DNA of 64,000 nucleotides from Planctomycetaceae bacterium (lineage in GTDB: Bacteria > Planctomycetota > Phycisphaerae > UBA1845 > UTPLA1), in contig CP030884.1 of assembly GCA_006969385.1 (NCBI GenBank), positions 1-64,000 on the forward strand. The letters are read 5' to 3'. The position numbers and the translations under genes were made by a program. The notes beneath the pieces are model-generated. The model was not told where the DNA came from, searched no databases, and saw nothing but the letters and a program-made list of their open reading frames with translations. This document shows, in pieces, positions 8,495 through 18,229 of the stretch (the stretch's first letter is position 1; each line of letters starts with the position of its first letter).

Positions 8495-9831
8495 TGTCAC
8501 CCCGCATTGTTCGCCATTTGCTGCTGCCCGTGCACGAAGCGCTGCTTCGCCGGCCCACGTTGCGGTTCTTCCGCGAACTGGAAGCCTCGCAATGGCACAG
8601 CGCCGATGCATTAGCCGCGTTGCAACAAGTCAAACTGCGACGCTTGCTGCGTATTGCATACGATCGCGCGCCCTTCTATCGCCGGCGCGTCGACGATACC
8701 GGTATCGATCCCGACAGCGCCACGCTCGAATCGCTACAAAAACTACCGACGCTGCAAAAAGACGACATCCGCCAGAACGCTTCCGACATGCTCACGATGC
8801 CCGTCAATCACCTCACGCCGTGTTCGACGGGTGGCTCAACGGGTCAACCCTTGCAGTTCTATATGTGTCGCGCCCGCCAAGCAGCCGATCAGGCGGCTCG
8901 CGCGCGCAGCCGTCGTTGGTTCGGCATCGATCCCGGCGAACGCGAATTGTATTTATGGGGTTCGCCCGTTGAAATCGGCAATCAGGATCGCATAAAGCGA
9001 ATGCGCGACTGGTTAACCAATCACCGCCTGCTGAATGCCTTTGCGCTCAACGAAACGAATGGTACCGACTATCTGCTTATCTATAATGCGTATCGACCGG
9101 TACATCTGTTTGGTTATCCGAGTAGCCTCGTGCGCTGGGCACAGTTCGTGCGCGAACGTGGCAAACGAATGAACAACCAGAACCTGCGGGCCGTGTTTAC
9201 CACTGGCGAATTGCTGACGCCATCAGACCGTGCGATACTCGAAGAAACCTTCACCGTGCCGGTTGCCGATGGTTATGGCGCGCGCGATGCGGGCTTTGTC
9301 GCGCATCAATGCCTCGCGGGCAATTACCACTTGGCCGTCGAAAACATGATCGTTGAATTGTTGGATGCCCACGGTAAGCCCGTTACCAACGATGCTGCGG
9401 GAGAAATAACCGTCACGCATCTCGATGCCATCGGCATGCCGATGATTCGTTACCGCACCGGCGACATGGCGGCCTGGGGCTCAACCTCGTGTTCGTGCGG
9501 TCGCCATCTCATGTGTTTGGCCGACATATCCGGGCGTCAGACCGATATGCTGCGTCGTGCAGACGGTGGCTACGCCCATGCACTGTCATTGATATATGTG
9601 CTGCGCGACACGCCCGTGGTGCGCACGTTTCAGATCGAACAGCAAGCCGATTTAAGCCTGGATATTCACGTGGAAGTTGAGCGCTCGCTTACCGCAGCAG
9701 ATGAAGCGCGCATGATCGGGCAGATGCGCCGACAACTCGGCGGTAGCCTGTCGGTGCGGATCAATCAGGTGGCGCGGATCGCGACGCTACCTTCGGGGAA
9801 GCATCGCCATGTGATTTCGCGAACTTCTTAG
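8491..9831 (+). CDS. CapK/PaaK-like adenylate-forming ligase
   Basis: The 446-residue protein belongs to the phenylacetate-CoA ligase/CapK family of AMP-forming enzymes, whose members in capsule loci activate an acyl or amino-acid substituent. Visible motifs are the STGGSTGQP phosphate-binding loop, DGYGARDAG in the middle, a YRTGDMA stretch before a Cys-containing CSCGRH motif typical of PaaK-like proteins, and the C-terminal PSGKHRHV. The start at 8491 overlaps the asnB stop as ATGA; a longer open frame upstream is a shadow inside asnB. Translational coupling suggests it works with the asnB product on a surface polymer. Its 3' end overlaps the convergent gene at 9761 by 71 bases. Confidence 0.85.
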   Translation: MMSPRIVRHLLLPVHEALLRRPTLRFFRELEASQWHSADALAALQQVKLRRLLRIAYDRAPFYRRRVDDTGIDPDSATLESLQKLPTLQKDDIRQNASDMLTMPVNHLTPCSTGGSTGQPLQFYMCRARQAADQAARARSRRWFGIDPGERELYLWGSPVEIGNQDRIKRMRDWLTNHRLLNAFALNETNGTDYLLIYNAYRPVHLFGYPSSLVRWAQFVRERGKRMNNQNLRAVFTTGELLTPSDRAILEETFTVPVADGYGARDAGFVAHQCLAGNYHLAVENMIVELLDAHGKPVTNDAAGEITVTHLDAIGMPMIRYRTGDMAAWGSTSCSCGRHLMCLADISGRQTDMLRRADGGYAHALSLIYVLRDTPVVRTFQIEQQADLSLDIHVEVERSLTAADEARMIGQMRRQLGGSLSVRINQVARIATLPSGKHRHVISRTS

Positions 9832-11359
9832 CCGCTTCCTTATCGTAGGTCTCACCCTCGACCAACTGGCTCGTCAACAGGTCGTCGGCATACCGCGTCA
9901 TCACGAATCGTCGCAGGTCGTATAGAGCACGGAACGTAGCGCACGCGATCGCCGCCGCCGTCGCCGCCAGCAAGACTGTCGTGATATCGGCTGTGCGCGT
10001 ACGAATGACGAGATGACTCAACTCCGCAAAGGCGGACGCCACGGTACAGATGCCAATGCACGCCATTGCATGTCGACGCCAATTTGCGATTCCAAATCGG
10101 TTAAACGCGAGCCCAATCAGACAAAACGCCAACGCGCCATAGCGCAGCATTTCACCCGTGATATCAAACATGGCACGATTGGGTCGATTCAAAAAATGCG
10201 GCTGGAATGGGACGAGATTAACCTTACGCCACGATAGCACGCCGTCAGTCGTTTCAAATTGGAACGGTGACAACTCGTAACCGACCACAGTAACAACAGC
10301 CAACATCGCCGTCGCGATCATCACCGGTTTCGACTGTAACCACGTTGCAAGCATCGCGCCGGGCGGTTCATCCTCACTCGCGCGCCGCTTCACCCAACGC
10401 GTGTAAGCAAATATCGCCGTACCAATCCCCCAGCCCAGCATGGCACAGGCAAAGTGCGCCGTATCCATCCCCCACGAGCTTAGAAAATGCCGAATGAAAA
10501 CGATCAGCACGGATAGCGTTTGCACGAGCATCCCGGCGTATGCCGACACACTCCAGAAGCCGCGCATGCCCCCCACCATCAAACCCGTGCAACACAACAG
10601 CGTGAGACCGGTGTAAACCACGACGTCGACGACTCGGTCGATGACGTAATCCACACGCATGCGATCGAGTTCGAACATACCCTTGCGCTGATGGTTTTCA
10701 ATATCGGCCTTGCACATGGCCGGTAGCTGCTGCCACTTTGCTTCGAACAAATAGTTCGCTCTCGGCAACGCCGCGGCGGCGCTGCGCACATCCACCACCA
10801 CATCAAACGGCCGCAAACTTGCCACCAACAAACAACACGCCGCCAGCTTGGCCAGCAACATGTACCAGTTGCGCTCGGCATTGCCGCTCAGATGTATCAC
10901 GATGCGTCGCGCAAACGGTTCGATGAAAAACGCCAGCAGCGCGCCGAGCAGCGCGCCGAGTGAGTTTGCAACCACATCCACCCAAGACGATACGCGCACT
11001 TCCGTCCAATGTTGGGCATTTTCGATTGCAAAGCTCAGCAAATATCCGAAGAATAGCGCACCGATCAGCGCTACCAAGCGCCACACGCGGCGACGGCGCA
11101 AACTCCAGAATGCCAAGCCGCCCAGCGGCACGTATATGCCGATGTTGGCAATCACATCGGTCATGCTAATGTCGTTTAAACGCAGATAGCCGAGGTATTG
11201 CACCGTCGGATCCCACGCCGGCACCGCCACAAAGTCGAACGGGATCAACGACATATAAGCCACGCCCAGCGCATAGCCGCCGGTCAGCAACAACGCCACG
11301 TGCCGCCCCAACCAGTTGATCAAGGGATCTTGCGAGAATGCGGATGTCGACGTGGACAA
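9761..11359 (-). CDS. VanZ-like multi-spanning membrane protein
   Basis: The 532-residue protein has about ten hydrophobic segments. The N-terminal half carries the VanZ-like pattern: SLIPFDF after the first helix, then the DVIANIGIYVPLG motif and ENAQHWTEVRVSSWVDVVANSLG. A second VanZ-like half follows with NLVPFQPHFLNRPNRAMFDITGEMLRYG and HLVIRTRTADITTVLLA. So the protein looks like two VanZ modules in tandem. The hydrophilic, Lys-rich tail overlaps the convergent ligase gene. VanZ-like proteins are frequent in PEP-CTERM-linked polysaccharide loci; their biochemical role is not established. Confidence 0.75.
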   Translation of the reverse strand: MSTSTSAFSQDPLINWLGRHVALLLTGGYALGVAYMSLIPFDFVAVPAWDPTVQYLGYLRLNDISMTDVIANIGIYVPLGGLAFWSLRRRRVWRLVALIGALFFGYLLSFAIENAQHWTEVRVSSWVDVVANSLGALLGALLAFFIEPFARRIVIHLSGNAERNWYMLLAKLAACCLLVASLRPFDVVVDVRSAAAALPRANYLFEAKWQQLPAMCKADIENHQRKGMFELDRMRVDYVIDRVVDVVVYTGLTLLCCTGLMVGGMRGFWSVSAYAGMLVQTLSVLIVFIRHFLSSWGMDTAHFACAMLGWGIGTAIFAYTRWVKRRASEDEPPGAMLATWLQSKPVMIATAMLAVVTVVGYELSPFQFETTDGVLSWRKVNLVPFQPHFLNRPNRAMFDITGEMLRYGALAFCLIGLAFNRFGIANWRRHAMACIGICTVASAFAELSHLVIRTRTADITTVLLAATAAAIACATFRALYDLRRFVMTRYADDLLTSQLVEGETYDKEAAKKFAKSHGDASPKVASRSAPPD

Positions 11360-11469
11360 AGTGCGGACCTCCTAACCGACTTACATCGGTCCGGCCGCAC
11401 GGGTTCGGAATGTAAACATGAAGCGCAGCGCTACCACCGAGCGCCGCTTATAGGAAGAGCAGGCCGCCG

Positions 11470-12327
11470 TTATTCGGAGGTAAGCGGGTATGCGTCCGAA
11501 TTTCGCAACAGGTCGCGCAGATCGCGCAAGTTATCGAGCGTGCGTTGCCGCGGTTGGACGTAACCTTCCCAGGGATTCGATTGATTACCGGGCGCGTCCT
11601 CGTCCATCGCGACCAAATCCCAGATGGCGTCGCGAAACAGGTGGCGAAATTGTTGTTCAGCGCGAAAGTCCGCTTCTTCGACCGACAGATCGTGGTCCTC
11701 GCGCTCCGCCTGTTTGGCTAACCGCACGGCCAGCTCCGGCGGCAAGTTCACGGCCACGCGAATCGCCAGCAGCGCCTCGCGCTGACGCAAGTCCCAAAGC
11801 ACACCCAGATATTCGGCATCGGCTTCGTTACTATCTTTGCGCGCGTAAATCACACACAAGTCTGCGTTGCGTTGGTAGGCCGCGTTGAGAATCGTGTCGA
11901 CGTCGTAACCGCGCGGATCGAGCCCGCCTTCGGTGAGAAACAGCACCTCGCGCACGCCCGGTTGGTTGTCGAGCAATTGATTCCAATACACGGCGTGGTG
12001 TGCCGAAAACTCGGCCAACCGCAGGTAGCGTCGCTTGCCGGTGTTGTCGCGCCGGGCAACCACACGGCTCACGCAGATCGCCGCAGGAAAGCGATTGGCT
12101 TGCGGTGTCTTGGCTAAGTTGCGAACGCCGATATTCGACAGCACTGCCGGCGCAACACCCAAGTCTTGCGACGTGATCATAACCGGCGTTTCATCGCGCT
12201 CGACACGAAAGTGCTCACGGTCAGATTTGCCACACGCACCACACGCCGCCACGCCAATCGTGAGACCGAGGAGCCAGCAGGCTGAGGCATTGGTTGAAAA
12301 ACGCGTTCGATACTGCGGCTTGATCAT
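11470..12327 (-). CDS. Putative lipoprotein of unknown function
   Basis: The start at 12327 (MIKPQYRTRF) gives a 285-residue protein with a lipoprotein-type signal ending in VAAC, giving an acylated Cys after cleavage. The mature part is mixed alpha/beta, contains a segment resembling a Rossmann-like or von Willebrand-like core (VREVLFLTEGGLDPRGYDVDTIL, then ADLCVIYARKD) and ends in a highly charged helical region. No family was recognised. An upstream in-frame ATG (12477) would bury the signal peptide and is rejected. It may accompany the flanking polysaccharide genes, but only position supports that. Confidence 0.6.
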   Translation of the reverse strand: MIKPQYRTRFSTNASACWLLGLTIGVAACGACGKSDREHFRVERDETPVMITSQDLGVAPAVLSNIGVRNLAKTPQANRFPAAICVSRVVARRDNTGKRRYLRLAEFSAHHAVYWNQLLDNQPGVREVLFLTEGGLDPRGYDVDTILNAAYQRNADLCVIYARKDSNEADAEYLGVLWDLRQREALLAIRVAVNLPPELAVRLAKQAEREDHDLSVEEADFRAEQQFRHLFRDAIWDLVAMDEDAPGNQSNPWEGYVQPRQRTLDNLRDLRDLLRNSDAYPLTSE

Positions 12328-12593
12328 GAATGCTAATCTCGGCGGACGGACAGAATAACGACGGCGCACGACGGTTTGCGACCCGCGAGTTAGAGCCGTA
12401 TACCGTTGTAGATATCGGCGACCCCGCCAGCTTCGCTTGCCCGACCAGTCGAAATCAAACGTCACAATGCGCAGCAATTGCGCTGTCGAAGCTCAAAATT
12501 ACCTCCGTCAATAATTGCCGCTTTAAACGCACGTCGGGAACTCACGCCCACGGGTAAATCGTCCGATACGAGAATACCCAGGGTGATCGTTAC

Positions 12594-14099
12594 ATGCCGT
12601 TAACCACGCAATCGACGCTACCGATCGATCTGACTGCCGACCCGATGCTGGCTTCCAAGCCGCGTATCGATCGGCCGATGTTGCGCGATGTTTTTCCGGC
12701 ACTTCCAACCACCGAGGCCCTGCCACAGCAAGCACTCTTAGGCCGCTACATCCTGCAACTGCCGCGCGTCACGTGGATGTTGCTCGATACGGCGATCGCC
12801 TTTTGTGGTTTACTGTTAGGACATCGACTGTTCGTTTGGTGGGACGCCCATCATCTGGGCCTAAATGAATACAGCCTATTGCTCGCCGGCGTTGCGCTCG
12901 CTCCGTCGGTCGTGCTCTCCGGCAATATCTTCGGGCTATACGATTCCGAAACGCTTTGGTCGCGACCGCGCATCATCGCGCGGGGCATGATGACCGTCAT
13001 TGCCGCCATGGCCGCCGCGTGGTTGGTGATGCACTTGTTTATGTATTCGGAGCTGAGTCGGCGCTCAGCCGCCACCGGCGTGATCTTTTACCTGCTCAGC
13101 GCTTCGGCGATTCGCCTGATCGCGCATCAACTTGTGAAGAACGTCCGACGCGGTCTACTCGTTATCGGCCAAGGACCGCTGACCGGCACGATCGTACGGT
13201 CGGTTCGCCGCGGTTCGGTGCCCGGCTATCGCCTCGTCGGGGTCGTCAAGGCGGGCATGGTGTACGACGGCGATATCCCCGTGATCGGTCGGGTCGAAGA
13301 GATCGAAGAGATTTGTCGGCGTCATTCGATTTCTGAGGTCGTCGTCGCCAACGAATCGACCAACGAGCGCGAACACATTCGCGCCGCCCTCGCCTGCCTG
13401 CGACTAGGCTGCCGAGTGACCGACGAAACGACATTTTTTGAATCAACTTATGGTGAAGTGCCCGTTACCCACATTCAACCCACATGGTTTCTGGCTGCCG
13501 ACCTGAAAGCGCAACGTCGCGAGCATGCCTTTGCCAAACGCGTGTTCGATGCAACGCTTGCCGCTATCGGACTCGTCGTAGCCGCACCGCTGATGCTGTT
13601 GGTCGCCGCGATCATTCGCCTGCGCGAAGGTGGACCGGCTATCTACGCGCAGACTCGCGTCGGCCAAGGTGGGCGACGATTCACGCTTTATAAGTTCCGC
13701 ACGATGATCGTCGATGCAGAAGCCGACGGAATGGCGTGGTGTCAGCCCAACGACCCGCGTATTACGCCGTTCGGACATTTCCTTCGCCGCAGTCGTATCG
13801 ATGAGTTGCCGCAGCTTTGGAACATTTTGCGCGGCGATATGTCGATCGTCGGCCCCCGGCCCGAACGCCCGGAGTTCACGGAACAACTCAGCCAGGTTAT
13901 TCCATTCTACGACGAACGCCACTTGATCAAACCTGGCCTGACCGGCTGGGCGCAGATCAACTTCTCTTACGGTGCGTCCGTCAGCGACGCCCGCCGCAAG
14001 TTGCAGCTCGACCTTTTCTATATCAAGCATGCGGCGTTTGAACTCGACCTCGTCATCCTGCTGCGCACGTTCGGCACGTTCTTCCTCGGCTCACGCTGA
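12594..14099 (+). CDS. Polyprenyl-phosphate sugar-1-phosphate transferase (initiating glycosyltransferase)
   Basis: The enzyme loads the first sugar phosphate onto undecaprenyl phosphate at the inner membrane, starting an exopolysaccharide repeat unit. The 501-residue protein has four or five N-terminal membrane helices, a central nucleotide-binding-like domain (residues about 180-280), a further membrane helix (KRVFDATLAAIGLVVAAPLM) and the catalytic bacterial sugar transferase domain: KFRTM, RRSRIDELPQLWNIL, GDMSIVGPRPERP, and GLTGWAQI. The architecture matches the WbaP/EpsB-like subgroup that occurs with PEP-CTERM systems. The start at 12594 is the first in frame; MLASKPRIDRP 15 codons later is an alternative. 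The last 9 bases overlap the convergent GGDEF gene. Confidence 0.9.
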   Translation: MPLTTQSTLPIDLTADPMLASKPRIDRPMLRDVFPALPTTEALPQQALLGRYILQLPRVTWMLLDTAIAFCGLLLGHRLFVWWDAHHLGLNEYSLLLAGVALAPSVVLSGNIFGLYDSETLWSRPRIIARGMMTVIAAMAAAWLVMHLFMYSELSRRSAATGVIFYLLSASAIRLIAHQLVKNVRRGLLVIGQGPLTGTIVRSVRRGSVPGYRLVGVVKAGMVYDGDIPVIGRVEEIEEICRRHSISEVVVANESTNEREHIRAALACLRLGCRVTDETTFFESTYGEVPVTHIQPTWFLAADLKAQRREHAFAKRVFDATLAAIGLVVAAPLMLLVAAIIRLREGGPAIYAQTRVGQGGRRFTLYKFRTMIVDAEADGMAWCQPNDPRITPFGHFLRRSRIDELPQLWNILRGDMSIVGPRPERPEFTEQLSQVIPFYDERHLIKPGLTGWAQINFSYGASVSDARRKLQLDLFYIKHAAFELDLVILLRTFGTFFLGSR

Positions 14100-15506
14100 G
14101 CGGCGTACGTCGCTGATCTTTAAATCGCCCTGTCGCGTTGCAAGCGTAACGCGGCCCTTGCCGTTCTGTTTGCTCTCCAACAACACTTCGTCGGCCATGA
14201 AGATCAACTCGGCCAAAGACTCTGGCCGGTTGTTAGCGATGCTTGCCACGCCGACGGATAATGTCGGTGCAGGCCGTACATCGACCATCACCTTGGCCTG
14301 TTGACGGAAGTGCGTCAATACGCGCTCGGCCACGGCCATCGCACGCGAAGCCGGTAAGCCGGGCATGATGAGCATGAACTCGTCGCCGCCGTAACGGACG
14401 GCAAAGTCGCCAGTGCGCGTCATCTGACGAAGCAGCTCGCCAAGGAACGCGAGCACCTTATCGCCCGCACCGTGGCCGGCCGTATCGTTCAGCAGCTTGA
14501 AATAGTCCAAGTCGAACATCGCAAGCGACAGATCGCGACGCCCGGCGCTTTGCGCTTCGTACACTTCTGGCAGCTTCTCATCGAGGAAGCGTCGGTTATA
14601 TACACCCGTGAGCGAGTCCTGCCACGCTTCGGCTTTTAATCGTTGCAGGTCGCGCGTGATTTGGCGAGTCTCTTCGGCGATACGTGAGTCGGCGCGGCGT
14701 TCGGTCATCACGGCTTTGTTGCGCCAGTTGTGGATATCCAAACGCATTGCCGCCAACTTCTCAGCGATACTCCCGAATTCACGATGGCGATAGGCCTTTG
14801 CCGGTTCGCGCGGACCTTCCTCAGACGCTGCTTCGGCCGATTCCAAGAGCGAGCCGAGCGGACGCATCAATTCGCGCTGCGTCCACCAACAGCCCACCAA
14901 CAACGTCCCAACGCCGACCATCAGTACCGGCACGTAAAACATGACGAGATGTTGTGGAAAGCCCGCCATCATCGGCCGCATGTCGTAAACGGCACCGACC
15001 ACGCCCGGTTTACTATCGAACGTACCGAGGCCGATCTTGGCGAAGCGCACGTCCAACGGTCCGTCTTCCGACGTCAACTCGTGCATGAGCCAGTAATGGC
15101 GGTGGGAATAGCTACACTCGCCGGTGTGAGCGGCGTTCAGCAGCGAGATCGGCTTAATGCCCTCGCCTTCCAGCAGGATTCGGTTTCCGTCCGCATCCCA
15201 TACGCCGATCGCCTTCACCGTCGGCATGTCGAGTAGCCCTTGTATGACGGCCTGATGATTGGAACTCTCATTCAGATCGCAAGCCGCCATCTGTGCGGCC
15301 AGCATCTCGGTCATAACGGCGGTGTGATTATGTGCTTGACGGTGGGCATCGTCGCGGCGAAGAAACTCGTGACAGATGAGCGTGGCGACGATCACAGCCA
15401 CCGACATGCCCAATAACGTGATGCGCAGCGATGTTTTGATGGAGACTTGTGGCTTGTGGGTAATCAACTTCGGCCCCTCCGTGCCAGGCACCCACATCGC
15501 GGTCAA
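14091..15506 (-). CDS. Membrane-bound diguanylate cyclase
   Basis: The enzyme makes cyclic di-GMP from two GTP. The 471-residue protein has a membrane helix near 28-46, a periplasmic sensor region, a second helix near 188-207, a HAMP/coiled-coil-like linker (about 210-295) and a GGDEF domain. The active-site motif is intact (YGGDEF, 373-377) and the product-inhibition I-site RxxD is present (R364, D367), as are the DSLTGVYNRRF and FDLDYFKLLND signatures. It is followed upstream on the same strand by an HD-GYP gene and lies beside polysaccharide genes, so control of surface polymer by cyclic di-GMP is a reasonable inference. Confidence 0.93.
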   Translation of the reverse strand: MTAMWVPGTEGPKLITHKPQVSIKTSLRITLLGMSVAVIVATLICHEFLRRDDAHRQAHNHTAVMTEMLAAQMAACDLNESSNHQAVIQGLLDMPTVKAIGVWDADGNRILLEGEGIKPISLLNAAHTGECSYSHRHYWLMHELTSEDGPLDVRFAKIGLGTFDSKPGVVGAVYDMRPMMAGFPQHLVMFYVPVLMVGVGTLLVGCWWTQRELMRPLGSLLESAEAASEEGPREPAKAYRHREFGSIAEKLAAMRLDIHNWRNKAVMTERRADSRIAEETRQITRDLQRLKAEAWQDSLTGVYNRRFLDEKLPEVYEAQSAGRRDLSLAMFDLDYFKLLNDTAGHGAGDKVLAFLGELLRQMTRTGDFAVRYGGDEFMLIMPGLPASRAMAVAERVLTHFRQQAKVMVDVRPAPTLSVGVASIANNRPESLAELIFMADEVLLESKQNGKGRVTLATRQGDLKISDVRRSA

Positions 15507-15728
15507 GCGGGCGCGTTACGTTCTTCCCGCGCACATGGCGCGGTCTCCCCATCCCCGGGTAGCGTCCGTGCGAGAGACATCACCCCCGAATCAACTCAAA
15601 TTCAAAATACGATACGACGAGCCGTGCGCGTCCCGGACATTCGGTTCGTAGCGCGCAGAAAAGGACCTATTGGCAGGTAATTGAATCGCCTGTCAACATT
15701 ATCGGCTATTCAGAATGGAGAAACGCTA

Positions 15729-16988
15729 TTACGCGACGGCCGCCAGCGTCCGCGTAATTTTGATATCCGGCGTCGTGGCCAGATCGATGGTGCCGTCGGG
15801 GCTGTTGGTATTGCCGTTCAAGGGTTTGATGACCGGTCGCGTGTGAAAATCGGGATTGGCTCGCACCACCTTGGCGCGGCGACCGTCATCGAGCTGCACG
15901 TAACTGCCAACGGGGAATAGTGCAATCGAATCGAGGAATGCGCGCACGAAATCACTTTCATATCTGCCGGCCGCGCAATCGTACAGAATCGTCTTGGCGG
16001 CTTCATACGGTGTTAGCTTCGCGCGATAAGGTCGCTCGGATGTCATCGCGACGTAGGCGTCGGCAATGGAAACAATCTTGGCATACGCATGGATGCGCTG
16101 ATTGTTCCTCGCGCGCGGGTAACCCGATCCGTCGGCACGTTCGTGCACCTGGAATCCGAGAAAACGCACTTCGCGCGGCAAGCTCGGAATACCCTGCAAG
16201 TAATCGAGCGTATATGCCGGATGGCGACGGACCGCGTTCATCTCAGGCTCGGTCAACGGCCGCTCGGCCAATCGAATCGATAGCGGCACCCGCATCATGC
16301 CCACATCGTGCAAAAGCCCGCCCAGGCCAACTTCGACGATGCGCTCGCGGCGTAAGCCGAGTTGCGCGGCAATGTTCATGCTCATCGCGGCGACATTAAC
16401 GCAGTGCTGAAACAGGTATTCGTCGGGCGAACTGCGCAGGCTCAGAATCGTCGGGATGAGATCGAGATCGAGCGAGACCATGTCGGCAAAGTCGCTCACG
16501 ATGCGATACAAATCGCGATCGAGCACGCGACCGTCCGATTCGAGCCGTTTGCAAAACTCGCCTATTTCGCCGACCGCCGTTTCATGACGTTGTTGACCGC
16601 GTTCGGCGCGATCCTGCAATTCATGAAACGGTAGTCGCGGTCGATGCGCCGCATCGAGTGGTCTTGTTTTAACGGTTGCGTTTTCGGGCGTTAGCAATTC
16701 GCGTTCGAGGCGATCGATGGCTTTCTCATCGACCTCGTCCGAGCGAATCGGCGGTGGCGCTTCGAACGTTTGGACGTAGCGAATCTTCCGATTGCGAAGA
16801 AGCTGCAGAAAGTCGGACGTGACCGTAATGCCGGCGGCCAGCAGCAGCACACCGTCATCGTCGTAAATGCCACGCACCAGCCGCTGGCCCACGCGCAGCG
16901 TCGCCACGTTGACGGTCTGGCCTTCGTCGACGTCGCGCACCGGTAGATTCGCCGGCGTTTCCTGGTTGACGTTTTTCGTATCGGGCAT
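15729..16988 (-). CDS. HD-GYP domain cyclic di-GMP phosphodiesterase
   Basis: The 419-residue cytoplasmic protein (start MPDTKNVNQET) has an N-terminal DUF3391-like or PilZ-like small domain (VATLRVGQRLVRGIYDDDG, 25-75), a linker, and an HD-GYP domain. The metal-binding residues are visible: HCVNVAAM, GLLHDVGM, RRHPAYT, and the diagnostic HERADGSGYP. The extra C-terminal segment binds neither a known cofactor nor a signal. HD-GYP enzymes degrade cyclic di-GMP, so this gene and the GGDEF cyclase 222 bases downstream probably set opposite activities. An upstream ATG at 17102 is less likely. Confidence 0.9.
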   Translation of the reverse strand: MPDTKNVNQETPANLPVRDVDEGQTVNVATLRVGQRLVRGIYDDDGVLLLAAGITVTSDFLQLLRNRKIRYVQTFEAPPPIRSDEVDEKAIDRLERELLTPENATVKTRPLDAAHRPRLPFHELQDRAERGQQRHETAVGEIGEFCKRLESDGRVLDRDLYRIVSDFADMVSLDLDLIPTILSLRSSPDEYLFQHCVNVAAMSMNIAAQLGLRRERIVEVGLGGLLHDVGMMRVPLSIRLAERPLTEPEMNAVRRHPAYTLDYLQGIPSLPREVRFLGFQVHERADGSGYPRARNNQRIHAYAKIVSIADAYVAMTSERPYRAKLTPYEAAKTILYDCAAGRYESDFVRAFLDSIALFPVGSYVQLDDGRRAKVVRANPDFHTRPVIKPLNGNTNSPDGTIDLATTPDIKITRTLAAVA

Positions 16989-17183
16989 AAATGCGAATTC
17001 CGACCGTCGTCGCGCGTATATTGATCGCTGTCTGGCGTGACGAAAAAGATATCGGCTCGTCGGGGGCGCGACGTCAGCGAAGATCGTGGGCCGCGTGCAC
17101 AAAAGATGCCATATAACTCGGGCGGACGGCGAAAGTTGCCGGTCAATTTTGAGGCGTATTAAGACGTTGCCGCCAACATGGCG

Positions 17184-18155
17184 CTACAACCAATGTTTGC
17201 GGCGGAAGAAGGCGAACAAACCGGCACCGATGCAGAACATGACGCCGAGAACGATCCATAGGCCAAGGGGCTCGTGCTCGAGCGGGCCCAGCTTTAAATT
17301 CATACCGAAAATGCCCGCGATCAACGAGAGCGGTAGCATGATGCTCGCGAAAATCGTCAGAATCTTCATGATCTCGTTGGTGCGGTTGGCGAGAATGAAG
17401 CTGTAGTTATCGCGCACCGTGTTGAGACGATCGCGCAGGCGGTCCGAGAGTTCGCCCACGGCAATCAGATGGTCGCGCACGTGGCGAAAGTCAAAAACGA
17501 TGTCGTCATCGAGAAAATCCGCCAATTCCACGATGGTCATCGCGATCAGTTGATCCTCGGCATGCACCAGGTGGCGAATTTCGGAAAGCATGGCGCGCAA
17601 CGCGGCGGATTGCTGGAGGATTTCCGGCTCGCAGTCGGGCGCGAGCGACTGATCTTCGAGTTGGTCGACACGTTCTTCGCACGCTTGCATGAAGACAATG
17701 TAGTTATCAACAATTTGATCGATCAGCGCGTACAGCAAATGCCAAACGCTCGCGCGCGGGAAGAGCTTGGGCCGACGTTGGGCCTTGCTGCGGAGCTGTT
17801 GTAATGTTCGAATCGGTGACTCGTGCACCGTGATGAGAAATCGCGGCCCGACGAAGACGACCAATTTGTGCGGGTCGAACTCATCGCTGTCGATTTGCCC
17901 GAGCATCCCGTAAAGAAATAGCAGGTGGTACGCATCGTAGTCGTCGATGCGCGGTCGCTGTTCACCTTCGAAACAGTCGCTGATCGAATCGGGATCGAGT
18001 TGGAAGATACGTGCAAATTCCTCTAAATCGGCGGCGTCGGCCGATTGCAGATCGACCCACACGAACGCGTCGTCGCGTGTCAGGACGTCGGCAATCTCGC
18101 CGACGGAGATTTCCTCGATCGGGCTCGTTTTTTCGATGGCGTAGATCTTCTGCAT
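17184..18155 (-). CDS. corA: CorA-family divalent metal transporter
   Basis: The 323-residue protein (start MQKIYAIEKT) is an inner-membrane pentameric channel for Mg2+ (or Co2+/Ni2+). It has the large N-terminal cytoplasmic domain, a long stalk helix with NRTNEIMKILTIFASIMLPLSLIAGIFG leading into TM1, the invariant GMN selectivity motif (IFGMN), and TM2 near the C terminus followed by a short basic tail (FFRRKHWL). The upstream in-frame ATG at 18227 would add an unlikely 24 residues. It is divergent from the SEC-C gene, with a 74-base spacer. Confidence 0.93.
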   Translation of the reverse strand: MQKIYAIEKTSPIEEISVGEIADVLTRDDAFVWVDLQSADAADLEEFARIFQLDPDSISDCFEGEQRPRIDDYDAYHLLFLYGMLGQIDSDEFDPHKLVVFVGPRFLITVHESPIRTLQQLRSKAQRRPKLFPRASVWHLLYALIDQIVDNYIVFMQACEERVDQLEDQSLAPDCEPEILQQSAALRAMLSEIRHLVHAEDQLIAMTIVELADFLDDDIVFDFRHVRDHLIAVGELSDRLRDRLNTVRDNYSFILANRTNEIMKILTIFASIMLPLSLIAGIFGMNLKLGPLEHEPLGLWIVLGVMFCIGAGLFAFFRRKHWL

Positions 18156-18213
18156 AGACCGCAAAAGGTAGAGGCAATAGGATTTACTTGCAATTGCCGA
18201 CAGTCGGCATATG

Positions 18214-18221
18214 AAGAGGAG
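18214..18221 (+). promoter_or_regulatory. Strong ribosome-binding site for SEC-C gene
   Basis: AGAGGAGT lies about eight bases before the ATG at 18230 and decides the start of the 69-residue protein. Confidence 0.7.
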
Positions 18222-18229
18222 TAACAATC

